This document shows, in pieces, positions 1 to 8,279 of a stretch of DNA of 64,000 bases (position 1 is its first letter; the number at the start of each line of letters is the position of its first letter). The position numbers and the translations under genes are program-made. The notes beneath the pieces are model-generated. The model ran no database searches and was not told where the DNA came from. It saw only the letters and a list, made by a program, of their open reading frames with translations. Origin of the DNA: Mycobacterium sp. SVM_VP21 (GTDB lineage: Bacteria > Actinomycetota > Actinomycetes > Mycobacteriales > Mycobacteriaceae); the NCBI GenBank assembly GCA_024758765.1, contig CP101406.1, positions 992,001-1,056,000 on the forward strand, given 5' to 3'.

Positions 1-357
1 GCCGCGGGCATGAGCATCACCGTCGGTATTGCTGCGCTGGCGGTGGCCGTGGCGGGTTCTGCGGCCAGCTCCGCGTTGCGGCGGGTCCTGCCGTATGTGG
101 GACGGATCGCCGGGGTGATCGTGCTGCTGACCGGGCTGTACGTGAGCTACTACGGCTATTACGAGATCCGGTTGTACTTCGCCGAGGGCGACGCCGACGA
201 TCCCGTGATCGACGCGGCGGTTGCGGTGCAGTCCTGGTTGGCCGATCAGGTCGACACACTGGGTGTTTGGCCGCTGCTAGGGGCGATCGTCGCGCTGGTG
301 GCCGGCGCACTGGGTTGGCGAGCGCTGCGACGCCGACACCGGTCTACTCCCAGATGA
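1..357 (+). CDS. C-terminal part of a CcdA-like cytochrome c biogenesis membrane protein (5' truncated)
   Basis: The frame is open from the first base of the window and the ATG at 10 is probably internal, so the gene starts upstream. Two hydrophobic segments are visible, one at the start and one near the end, joined by a short acidic loop and closed by an Arg-rich tail. The stretch with LPYVGRIAG and YVSYYGYYEIR resembles the last transmembrane part of actinobacterial CcdA/DsbD-type proteins, which carry reducing equivalents across the membrane for cytochrome c maturation. The assignment rests on the C-terminal third only, so another polytopic membrane family remains possible. Confidence 0.55.
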   Translation, partial: AAGMSITVGIAALAVAVAGSAASSALRRVLPYVGRIAGVIVLLTGLYVSYYGYYEIRLYFAEGDADDPVIDAAVAVQSWLADQVDTLGVWPLLGAIVALVAGALGWRALRRRHRSTPR

Positions 358-405
358 TTGTTTCGATTGTTTCAATCTTGAGCAGCGACGGGTAGCATTG
401 GGCGC

Positions 406-921
406 ATGCCCACCGCCGTCGCCCCGATCGCCCGTCAGGTCGCCGAACGCGCCCGTACCGACGCCGGGTTCGCCCTTGTCCTCGACGCGCTGTTGGAGGC
501 GCCCACGGCACCGCAGGGCACGTTGGAGCGCATCGCCGCCCACGCCCTGAACGACCAGCGCCGCGCGGCCCTCGTCGATGACTTCGTGGCCGGGGCGCTG
601 CCCACCCCTAAGGTCCAGGATCTGCTGCGACTGGGCACACCGCAGGCGGTGCACCGGTTGCGCAGCCGAGGCAAGCTCATCGGCGCGGCCGTGGGCAACC
701 AGACCTGGTTCCCGGCCTGGCAATTCGACGACGCCCGGCTGCGCCCCGAGCTGACCGAGATCCTGGAGCTACTGGGCCGGTTCACCACCGACCCACTGGC
801 AGCGGACCGCATCATGCGGCTCACTCATGACGAGTTGGGCGGCATCTCGATCGCCGAGGCGCTGCGCCACAGCGAGACCGCGCCGGCCGCACGGCGACTG
901 CTCACCTCACTCGGTGCCTGA
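406..921 (+). CDS. Antitoxin of a RES-type toxin-antitoxin pair (Xre/DUF2384-like)
   Basis: This 171-residue protein has a helical N-terminal half, then a short DNA-binding-like stretch (TPQAVHRLRSRGKLIG) and a C-terminal part ending in an ISIAEALRHSE-type helix. That layout is typical of antitoxins that pair with RES-domain toxins of the MbcT class. They cap the toxin active site and repress the operon. The next gene starts inside this gene's last codons, which implies translational coupling. No operator was found in the 48 bp upstream. The partner supports the role more strongly than the sequence alone does. Confidence 0.7.
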   Translation: MPTAVAPIARQVAERARTDAGFALVLDALLEAPTAPQGTLERIAAHALNDQRRAALVDDFVAGALPTPKVQDLLRLGTPQAVHRLRSRGKLIGAAVGNQTWFPAWQFDDARLRPELTEILELLGRFTTDPLAADRIMRLTHDELGGISIAEALRHSETAPAARRLLTSLGA

Positions 922-1531
922 ACTCCCCGCCGGCTATCGGGCGCCGCTGCCCGATGCCCGGCCCAGCGGACTGCGCCGCCGACGGATCGCCGCCGGCACT
1001 CAGCTGTGGCGCCTCGACGCCGAGCACCCCGATCAGTGGACCTGGGACGGTTTCGGCCAACCGCGCTATCGCTTCGATCCGCCGTCGGGCGGGTTCCGCA
1101 CCCGTTACGCGGCAACCGATCTCGCCGGAGCCTTCCGGGAACGCTATCGACTGACCGGGCTGATGATCCCCAGCGATCACGCCCGCCACCACCTGGTGCG
1201 GCTCTCCGCCGCCCGGCACCTGCGGGTGCTCGATCTGCGCACCGAGCGCAATCTTGATGCGCTCGGCGTCGACGACCAGATCAGCACCGGCCAGCACGAC
1301 GCGGTGTGGGCCACCTGCCAGCACCTGGCAGATGCCCTGCGACGCTGGTGGCCCGAGCCCGACGAGTGCCCGGACGCGATCGTCTACCGCTCGCGCACCA
1401 CCCCGGAGACTTCGGTCAACTATGCGTTCTTCGACGGCGGAGCATTCACGGTCGAGTGCTGGCCGCTCGCGGAACGTCCGGACGTGACCGCGGACCTGGT
1501 TCTGCGGCACGGGTTTACCGTCGCGTACTGA
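914..1531 (+). CDS. RES-domain toxin (NAD-degrading/ADP-ribosyltransferase-like fold)
   Basis: I chose the GTG at 914, which overlaps the antitoxin stop and gives 205 residues, the usual RES toxin size. RES features are an early Arg in LWRLD, the FRTRYAATDLAGAFRE block with its conserved Tyr and Glu, and a Ser in LVRLSAARH. Known members such as MbcT degrade NAD+ by phosphorolysis or hydrolysis and are neutralised by the gene upstream. Order (antitoxin first), spacing and size all fit. Whether it is active cannot be judged from sequence. Confidence 0.75.
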   Translation: MPELPAGYRAPLPDARPSGLRRRRIAAGTQLWRLDAEHPDQWTWDGFGQPRYRFDPPSGGFRTRYAATDLAGAFRERYRLTGLMIPSDHARHHLVRLSAARHLRVLDLRTERNLDALGVDDQISTGQHDAVWATCQHLADALRRWWPEPDECPDAIVYRSRTTPETSVNYAFFDGGAFTVECWPLAERPDVTADLVLRHGFTVAY

Positions 1532-1561
1532 GCCCGCACACTCGCGCGACCGTGACCGCCA

Positions 1562-1621
1562 CCCACCCGTGACAGGCCCACCCGTCACAGCCCCACCCGT
1601 CACAGCCCCACCCGTCACAGC
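1562..1621. repeat. 15-bp tandem repeat, four units
   Basis: The unit CCCACCCGTCACAGC is repeated head to tail four times; the first unit differs at two positions. A partial fifth unit (CCCACCCGTGAC) lies at 1776-1787, beyond the adjacent inverted repeat. The array is in the gap after the RES toxin stop. It codes for nothing I can support. Confidence 0.85.
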
Positions 1622-1639
1622 CCCGGAGGATGTGGGCAT

Positions 1640-1761
1640 GTGCCCGCCTCTGAGCGACAACGTTGGTTATGTCAACTCGCGTTGGGGCTCGCCGAGGCAC
1701 AATTGCCCACCGGTGCCGCCACGGCCTGACATAGCACCGCTTGTCGCTCAGAGGCGGGCAC
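1640..1761. repeat. Dispersed inverted repeat, copy 1
   Basis: Perfect 21-bp arms at 1640-1660 and 1741-1761 share the core GCCCGCCTCTGAGCGACAA and its complement, 80 bp apart. The spacer has weaker inner symmetry (GTTATGTCA near the left arm, TGACATAGC near the right). It lies between the convergent RES toxin and methyltransferase genes, so it could act as a bidirectional terminator here. Related copies at 14.3 and 61.0 kb lie upstream of genes, which argues against a terminator-only role. Confidence 0.85.
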
Positions 1762-1817
1762 ACACCACACCGCCGCCCACCCGTGACGCCTGAGACAGAC
1801 GTGACCGAGCCCGGGGC

Positions 1818-2576
1818 TCAACCGGGTTTCGTTGCGGTGACCAGCCGGGTCGAAGTCCATGGCCCGCCGTACCACATTCGCCAACCGAGGTTGTGCCATG
1901 TCACGTCGCACCAACCCAATTCACGCAGTTGGTCCGCGTGGTTGCGGATCTCCCACAGGTCCGCGATGGCCAACCGGCCGCCGGGCCGCAGCACCCGGGC
2001 CGCCTCGGTCAGCGCACGTCGACGGCCCTCGCGGGACCCGATGTTGTGGATCGCCAGGTTGGACACCACCACGTCGACGCTGGCGTCGGGCAGCGGCAAC
2101 GCGGTCATGTCGCCGGTGCGCACCTCGATCCGGTCGGCAACCCCTTCGAGTGCGGCGTTGGCCACGGTGGCATCAGCTGAGTTGTCGGTCTGGTCGGCCT
2201 GCCACAGGTCGACTCCGATCGCCCGGCCGCCGGGCAGCCGCTTGGCCGCGGCGCACAACACCGCACCTCGCCCACATCCCATGTCCAGCACTGTTTCGTC
2301 GCCGCGCAACCGCAGCCCATCGAGAACGTCGTCCCACACCTTGAACTTGCCGGCCCGCGTCGCATGCCAATACAGCCCGACCTGAGCCAAGATCCCGGCA
2401 TCGAGGACGAATGCCGCCACGCCGGCCCACTGCGGACCGCGGGCCAGGGCGATGCCGCCGTAGACCGCCAACGCAAGGCACCCGATCGCCAGGGCAGCGA
2501 GCTGGCCGCCTAGCGGCACCCGGTGAAACGATCCGTCGATGCCGTAGTCGCCGCGATGGCGAGGCGCCTCAGTCAT
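1818..2576 (-). CDS. Membrane-anchored class I SAM-dependent methyltransferase
   Basis: The start is the ATG overlapping the stop codon of pfkA, giving 252 residues; an upstream in-frame extension lies inside pfkA and is not needed. Two hydrophobic segments near residues 24-65 precede a Rossmann methyltransferase domain with the SAM motif VLDMGCGRG, the acidic VDLW turn and a VVVSNLAIHN motif IV region. The substrate is unknown; the anchor suggests a lipid or membrane-linked acceptor. It is the third gene of the adh-pfkA-methyltransferase operon, with overlapping stop and start codons. Confidence 0.8.
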   Translation of the reverse strand: MTEAPRHRGDYGIDGSFHRVPLGGQLAALAIGCLALAVYGGIALARGPQWAGVAAFVLDAGILAQVGLYWHATRAGKFKVWDDVLDGLRLRGDETVLDMGCGRGAVLCAAAKRLPGGRAIGVDLWQADQTDNSADATVANAALEGVADRIEVRTGDMTALPLPDASVDVVVSNLAIHNIGSREGRRRALTEAARVLRPGGRLAIADLWEIRNHADQLRELGWCDVTWHNLGWRMWYGGPWTSTRLVTATKPG

Positions 2577-3693
2577 GGTGCAGGCTCTCGTCGCCGAACC
2601 TGATACCCAGGTCTCGAGCGGTCCGGATCGAATCACAGTCCAGTGGAACGGTTTTCTGCTGTCGAGTGGCCTCAGCCAACGGCACGTAATCCACTGTCGG
2701 TGGATTGAGGGCCACCATCACCCCGCTGCGCCCCTCGTCGAGCGCCCGCACCGCGGCAGCGCCGAACCGCAGCCCCAGCAGCCGGTCACCCGACGACGGC
2801 GAACCACCACGCAACAGGTGCCCAAGTACGACGGCACGAGACTCGCGCCCGGTGAGCGCTTCGAGTTCGGCGGCCACCTTGGCGCCGACGCCGCCCAAGC
2901 GTTCAGCCTGACCCACCGCCTTGCCCGCCACAGTGAGCTCGCCACCCACCGGCTTGGCGCCTTCGGCGACGCAGACGATGGAGTACGTCGAACCGCGTTG
3001 TGCGCGTTCGTTGATCAGCGCAGCCACTGGTTCAAGCCGATACGGGATCTCCGGGAGCAAGATGGCATGCACCCCGGAGGCCAGCCCGGCGTGCAGCGCA
3101 ATCCAGCCGGCGTAGCGCCCCATCACCTCCACCACGATGATCCGGCTGTGCGAGGTCGCGGTGGAGAACAACCGATCAATGCACTCCGAGGCGAAATCGA
3201 CTGCGCTGTCGAAGCCGAACGTCGCCGCGGTGCCCTCCAGATCGTTGTCGATGGTCTTAGGCACCCCGACCAGCCGCAGCCCAGCCTGGTGCAGGTGGTT
3301 GCCGATCGCCAGGGAACCGTCGCCGCCGATGGTGATCAGCGCGTCGATCTCGCGTTCTGCGATGCGCTGCAGCAGCTCGTCGGTGCGGTCCTGTTCACTC
3401 CAGCTGCCGTCGGCCTGCTGCACCGGGTACGCGATCGGGTTGCCGCGGTTGGTGCTGCCCAAGATGGTGCCGCCCTGGTGGATGATGCCGCGCACCCGGT
3501 TACGGGTCAGCTCGATCAGTCCGCCATCGGGGTATTCGTCGCCCAGCAGCAGCCCGTTGTAGCCGTCGCGGATCCCGACCACGTCCCAGCCTCGGCTTCG
3601 ACCAGCCATGGTGGCGGCGTAGATGACAGCGTTGAGGCCGGGCGCGTCACCGCCACCAGTGCTGATCGCGATGCGCTTGATGCTCGCCGTCAC
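2569..3693 (-). CDS. pfkA: 6-phosphofructokinase
   Basis: The 374-residue protein phosphorylates fructose 6-phosphate in glycolysis. The N-terminal STGGGDAPGLNAVI phosphate loop, IGGDGS and PKTIDND motifs are all present. Gly in GGDG (rather than the GGDD of pyrophosphate enzymes) suggests ATP use, while Lys in PKTIDND is the group III arrangement, so donor choice is likely but not proven. The start is a GTG that overlaps the stop of the dehydrogenase upstream (GTGA). Its stop overlaps the methyltransferase start. Confidence 0.93.
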   Translation of the reverse strand: MTASIKRIAISTGGGDAPGLNAVIYAATMAGRSRGWDVVGIRDGYNGLLLGDEYPDGGLIELTRNRVRGIIHQGGTILGSTNRGNPIAYPVQQADGSWSEQDRTDELLQRIAEREIDALITIGGDGSLAIGNHLHQAGLRLVGVPKTIDNDLEGTAATFGFDSAVDFASECIDRLFSTATSHSRIIVVEVMGRYAGWIALHAGLASGVHAILLPEIPYRLEPVAALINERAQRGSTYSIVCVAEGAKPVGGELTVAGKAVGQAERLGGVGAKVAAELEALTGRESRAVVLGHLLRGGSPSSGDRLLGLRFGAAAVRALDEGRSGVMVALNPPTVDYVPLAEATRQQKTVPLDCDSIRTARDLGIRFGDESLHHD

Positions 3694-4856
3694 GCTTGGA
3701 CCTCCTGCACCGGGCTCTTGGGATCGATCAGAACCTTGGCATGGCGGGCCGGGTCCGCCAGCGCGTCGAACGCATTCGCCACCCCGCCCAGTCCGACAGT
3801 GCCGGTGATCAGCGGCGAGACGTCGACCTTACCTTCGGCGATCATGTGCAGGGTATCTCGGAATTCCATTGGTGTGTAACCCAATACGAACCGCAGGTCG
3901 GTTTCCTTGTTGATTGCGATCGCCGGCCGGATCGCGTCGGTTCCCATGCACACCCCGACCACCACCACCCGGGAGAACAGTGGGGCACCGGCGATGATGC
4001 CGTCGATGACACCCGGCACCCCGACACATTCGAAGATCACTGGGCGGTTAGGTGTGGCGGCGCCGACGGCTTCGGCGGCCCGCCAGACATGCCACCACGG
4101 CAGCCGCGCCTTGTACAGCTTTTCGACGGTGCCCACCGCCAAGCTCAGCGCATCCGGTGCCTTCTCCAGGTGGCCGTGGCCCGCCGCCGCGGCGTACGGC
4201 GAATCGACGGCCGGGTCGACAACGATGTCGGCGCCGCATCGGGTAGCCAGCGCGCGGCGGCCGGGCGAGAAGTCGCTGGCGATCACCGTGCGCACACCGC
4301 GGGCTTTGAGCATGCACACCACCGCCAGGCCGATCGGTCCGCAACCGATCACGATCGCCACGTCGCGCTTGCGCACCTCGCCACGCCGCACGGCGTGCCA
4401 GGCGACCGCCATCGGTTCGGTGAGTGCGGCCGCGTCCACCGACAGGCCGTTGGGAATGGGCAGAGTCAGCGACTGCTCGACGAGCATCTGCTCGGCGTAG
4501 CCTCCCGGCGCCGATTCCGACAACCCGATCGCATGGACAGCGTCACCGCTCCGCAACAGCGGTAATGCGACTACCCGGGTGCCGGGGCGTGGCGCCGTCC
4601 GGGTGCGGGGACCGTGATCGAGTACTTCGCCGCAGACTTCGTGTCCGAGCACCACCTGCTGATTCGACCGCATAAATCCGTCGTACCCAGTCAAGGCCAT
4701 GACATCGGCCACCTCGTCGCAGTGCTGTCGGGCGTGCAGATCAGATCCGCAGATACCGCAGCGCAGCACGTCGATGAGCAGCTGGCCTCTGGCTGGGATC
4801 GGACTGGGCAGGTCGACGACTTCGAGTTGCGCATTGCTACAGCTGACGGCTTTCAC
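3690..4856 (-). CDS. Zinc-binding alcohol dehydrogenase family protein (MDR)
   Basis: This 388-residue medium-chain dehydrogenase has catalytic-zinc ligands in CGICGSDLH and GHE, and the nucleotide loop IGCGPIGLAVV near residue 170. The four-Cys structural-zinc lobe is absent: the matching segment (LLRSGDAVHAIG) has no cysteines. An insert rich in Ala/His (roughly residues 220-260) makes it longer than a typical 350-residue MDR. The substrate is unknown. It is the first gene of the operon with pfkA and the methyltransferase, diverging from recC across a 123-bp gap. Confidence 0.85.
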   Translation of the reverse strand: MKAVSCSNAQLEVVDLPSPIPARGQLLIDVLRCGICGSDLHARQHCDEVADVMALTGYDGFMRSNQQVVLGHEVCGEVLDHGPRTRTAPRPGTRVVALPLLRSGDAVHAIGLSESAPGGYAEQMLVEQSLTLPIPNGLSVDAAALTEPMAVAWHAVRRGEVRKRDVAIVIGCGPIGLAVVCMLKARGVRTVIASDFSPGRRALATRCGADIVVDPAVDSPYAAAAGHGHLEKAPDALSLAVGTVEKLYKARLPWWHVWRAAEAVGAATPNRPVIFECVGVPGVIDGIIAGAPLFSRVVVVGVCMGTDAIRPAIAINKETDLRFVLGYTPMEFRDTLHMIAEGKVDVSPLITGTVGLGGVANAFDALADPARHAKVLIDPKSPVQEVQA

Positions 4857-4979
4857 AATTTCCAGCCTACGAGGGTGCCCGGCGGGCGTGGTGTCAACGA
4901 CCGGGGCGGCGAGCCCGCACGAACCCGAGCGGCCGATGGTTCAGCCCAAGCGTCGGGGCCGCGGTTTAGGGTGGCCGCG

Positions 4980-7900
4980 ATGGCACTGCACCTGCACCGC
5001 GCCGAGCGCACCGACGTCCTCGCCGACGGCCTCGGTGCCCTGTTGGCGACGCCACCGGCCGACCCGTTCGCCCAGGAGCTGGTGCTGGTGCCGGCGCGCG
5101 GGGTGGAGCGCTGGTTGTCCCAACGCCTGTCCCATGTGTTGGGTGCCGGTCCCGGCGGCGACGGGGTCTGCGCCGGCGTGGAGTTTCGCAACCCGACCTC
5201 GCTGATCGCCGAGATCACCGGCGCCGGCGACGACGATCCGTGGTCCCCGGATGCCATGACCTGGCCGCTGTTGGCGGTGATCGACGCAAACCTGGACGAG
5301 CCCTGGTGCGCCACGCTGGCAAAGCATTTGGGCCACGACGACCCCAGCGGAGAAGGTGAGCTGCGCCGCGGCCGGCGCTACGCGGTGGCGCGCCGGCTGG
5401 CCGGATTGTTCGCCTCGTATGCCCGGCAGCGCCCGCAGCTGCTCGTCGACTGGAGCGCAGGCCAGTCCACCGACGGTGCCGGCGGGACGTTGCACGACGA
5501 CTTGGGCTGGCAGCCGCCGCTGTGGCGGGCGCTGGTGGCTGCCATCGGGATCGATCCCCCGCACCTTCGGCACCGCGATACGGTCGAGCGGCTGCGCCGG
5601 GCGCCGACCGAAACGCTGCCGGCCCGGCTGTCGTTGTTCGGCCACACGCGCTTGGCGTGCACCGACATCGAGTTGCTGGACGCGCTGGCCGCCCATCACG
5701 ACCTGCATCTGTGGCTGCCGCATCCCTCCGATGCGCTGTGGCGGGCGCTCGGCGACGTGCACGGCGCCGTTGCGCGCACCGACGACGAAACTCGGCGCCG
5801 CGCCCATCATCCGCTGCTGGAGACCCTGGGCCGCGATCTGCGTGAGCTGCAGCGCGGCCTGCCCGCTGCACCCGACAGCGACGAATACCTGCGTGCCGCA
5901 ACACGACCGGACACCCTGTTGGGTTGGCTGCAATCCGACCTGGGCGCCAACGCGCTGCGCCCCGAGGGCCGCATCCGCGCCGCATCCGACCGCTCGGTGC
6001 AGGTGCACAGCTGCCACAGCCCGGCCCGCCAAGTCGACGTGCTGCGCGAAGTCCTGCTCGGGCTGCTGCACGACGATCCAACGCTCGAGCCCCGCGACAT
6101 CGTGGTGATGTGCCCCGACATCGAAACCTATGCGCCGTTGATCGTCGCCGACTTCGGTCTGGGCGAGCTGGCCGGCGATACCCACCCGGCGCATCGATTG
6201 CGGGTGCAGCTCGCCGACCGGGCACTGACGCAGACCAATCCCCTGCTGGCGGTGGCCGCCGAACTGCTGGAGATCGCCGGCAGCCGCGCCACCGCCACCG
6301 CTGTGCTCAACCTCGCCCACACCGACCCGGTGCGGGCACGGTTCGGCTTCACCGACAACGATCTGGCCCAGATCACCACCTGGGTGCGTACCGCCAACAT
6401 CCGCTGGGGTTTTGACCCACACACCCGCGAGCCCTACGGACTGTCCCACATCGTGCACAACACCTGGCGATTCGGCCTGGATCGCATCCTGACCGGGGTG
6501 GCGATGTCCGATGATTCGCAGGCCTGGCTGGATACCGCGCTCCCCCTCGACGACGTCGGCAGCAGTCAGGTGGAACTGGCCGGAAAGCTGGCCGAGTTCG
6601 TCGCACGGTTGCAGTCGGCGGTCGACAAGCTCGACGGCACGCGCCCGCTGGCGCAGTGGATCGCCGCGCTGCGCGACGGGGTCGCCGAGCTGGCCGATGC
6701 CGGCACGGAGGCCTGGCAGAGCGCGCATCTGCAGCGGGAGTTGGCGCAGGTGCTCGACGATGCCGCGGCCCGCAGCGACACCGCACTGCGGTTGCCCGAT
6801 GTGCGCGTGCTGATGGCCGGACACCTGGCCGGGCGTCCGACCCGGGCCAACTTCCGCACCGGCACGCTGACGGTGTGCACCATGGTGCCGATGCGGTCGG
6901 TGCCACACCGGGTGGTGTGCCTGTTAGGCGTGGACGACGGGGTGTTCCCCCGGCTGGACCTGCCCGACGGCGACGACGTGCTGGCGCGGCGCCCGATGAC
7001 CGGAGAGCGTGATATCCGTTCTGAGGACCGGCAATTGCTGCTGGATGCGATCACCGCCGCCATCGACAAGCTGGTGATCACCTACACCGGCGCCGACGAA
7101 CACACCGGCCATCCGCGCCCGCCCGCCGTCCCGTTGGCCGAGTTGATCGATGCCCTGGATAAGACCACGCCGGAACCGGTGCGCGCGCACCTTGTTGTGG
7201 AGCATCCGTTGCAGCCGTTCGACGTCAAGAACGTCGAACCCGGCCGGCTGATCCCCGACGTGCCGTTCACGTTCGACCCGACGGTGCCGCTGGCCGCCAG
7301 AACCGCCGCCGGAACCCGCCGTACCACACCGCAGTTCATCACCGATCCGCTGCCTGCACCGCCGCCGGGAGACGTTGCGCTCGTCGACCTGCTGAAATTC
7401 TTCAAGGATCCGGTCAAGGGCTTCTTCACTGCGCTGAACTACACGCTGCCGTGGGAGGTCGACGAGGTCGAAGACGGCATGCCCGTCGAGATCGACGCGC
7501 TTGGCGAATGGGCGGTCGGCAATCGAATGCTGCACGACATGCTGCTGGGCACCGACCCCGCCAACGCTATCGCAGCCGAGTGGCGCCGCGGCAGCCTGCC
7601 GCCCGGTCAACTGGGCTGGCGCACCGCCAAACAGATCCGAGACCGGGTCGCGGGATTGGCGGCCGCGGCGCTCGAGCATCGCCAAGGCGCACCGGCGACC
7701 TACGACATCGATCTGGATCTCGGCGGCGGGCGCCGGCTGACCGGCACCGTCACCCCGGTATTCGATGCGAACACCGTGTCGGTGAACTACTCCAAGCTGC
7801 GCGACACCCACTTGTTGCAGGCCTGGATCCCGCTGGTGGCGCTGGCCGCCCAGCGTCCCGGCATCGAATGGACCGCCCGCTGCATCGGCCGGGCCCGCGA

Positions 7901-8279
7901 CGGCGAACGCGTCCTGCAGCGGGTGCTCGGGTCGCCGCCCAACCCGGTCGAAACGTTGCGAGAGCTGTTGTGGCTCTACGATATCGGGCGCTGCGAACCG
8001 CTGCCGCTGCCGATCAAGACGTCGTTCGCGTGGGCGGAGAAGCGTAACGCCGGGCGCGACCCGGTCTGGTATGCGAGCAGCAAATGGACCACGCAGCGCT
8101 ATCCCGGTGAGGACGCCGAACCCGCGAGCGTCCGGGTCTGGGGCCCGCGCGCGCCGTTCGACGTGCTGCAAGGCCCGCCACGTCCGGGTGAGGAGATCGA
8201 CGGTGAGGACACCCGGCTGGGCGCGCTGGCGGCCAGGCTGTGGCTGCCGCTGCTGCGCGCGGAAAGGCGGGGGCGCTGA
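4980..8279 (+). CDS. recC: RecBCD exonuclease V, gamma subunit
   Basis: The ATG at 4980 gives 1,099 residues, the normal mycobacterial RecC size, and starts with MALHLHRAERTDVLADGL. The N-terminal half has the helicase-like but degenerate fold (VPARGVERWL, PHRVVCLLGVDDGVFPR), and the C-terminal part is nuclease-like. RecC scans for Chi and holds RecB and RecD together in double-strand end processing. In mycobacteria RecBCD mainly serves single-strand annealing. The stop codon overlaps the recB start by one base. Confidence 0.95.
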   Translation: MALHLHRAERTDVLADGLGALLATPPADPFAQELVLVPARGVERWLSQRLSHVLGAGPGGDGVCAGVEFRNPTSLIAEITGAGDDDPWSPDAMTWPLLAVIDANLDEPWCATLAKHLGHDDPSGEGELRRGRRYAVARRLAGLFASYARQRPQLLVDWSAGQSTDGAGGTLHDDLGWQPPLWRALVAAIGIDPPHLRHRDTVERLRRAPTETLPARLSLFGHTRLACTDIELLDALAAHHDLHLWLPHPSDALWRALGDVHGAVARTDDETRRRAHHPLLETLGRDLRELQRGLPAAPDSDEYLRAATRPDTLLGWLQSDLGANALRPEGRIRAASDRSVQVHSCHSPARQVDVLREVLLGLLHDDPTLEPRDIVVMCPDIETYAPLIVADFGLGELAGDTHPAHRLRVQLADRALTQTNPLLAVAAELLEIAGSRATATAVLNLAHTDPVRARFGFTDNDLAQITTWVRTANIRWGFDPHTREPYGLSHIVHNTWRFGLDRILTGVAMSDDSQAWLDTALPLDDVGSSQVELAGKLAEFVARLQSAVDKLDGTRPLAQWIAALRDGVAELADAGTEAWQSAHLQRELAQVLDDAAARSDTALRLPDVRVLMAGHLAGRPTRANFRTGTLTVCTMVPMRSVPHRVVCLLGVDDGVFPRLDLPDGDDVLARRPMTGERDIRSEDRQLLLDAITAAIDKLVITYTGADEHTGHPRPPAVPLAELIDALDKTTPEPVRAHLVVEHPLQPFDVKNVEPGRLIPDVPFTFDPTVPLAARTAAGTRRTTPQFITDPLPAPPPGDVALVDLLKFFKDPVKGFFTALNYTLPWEVDEVEDGMPVEIDALGEWAVGNRMLHDMLLGTDPANAIAAEWRRGSLPPGQLGWRTAKQIRDRVAGLAAAALEHRQGAPATYDIDLDLGGGRRLTGTVTPVFDANTVSVNYSKLRDTHLLQAWIPLVALAAQRPGIEWTARCIGRARDGERVLQRVLGSPPNPVETLRELLWLYDIGRCEPLPLPIKTSFAWAEKRNAGRDPVWYASSKWTTQRYPGEDAEPASVRVWGPRAPFDVLQGPPRPGEEIDGEDTRLGALAARLWLPLLRAERRGR

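Noticed and set aside
2569..3693. Phosphofructokinase as a pyrophosphate-dependent enzyme
   Set aside because: Lys in PKTIDND is found in both groups, but GGDGS (not GGDD) favours ATP.
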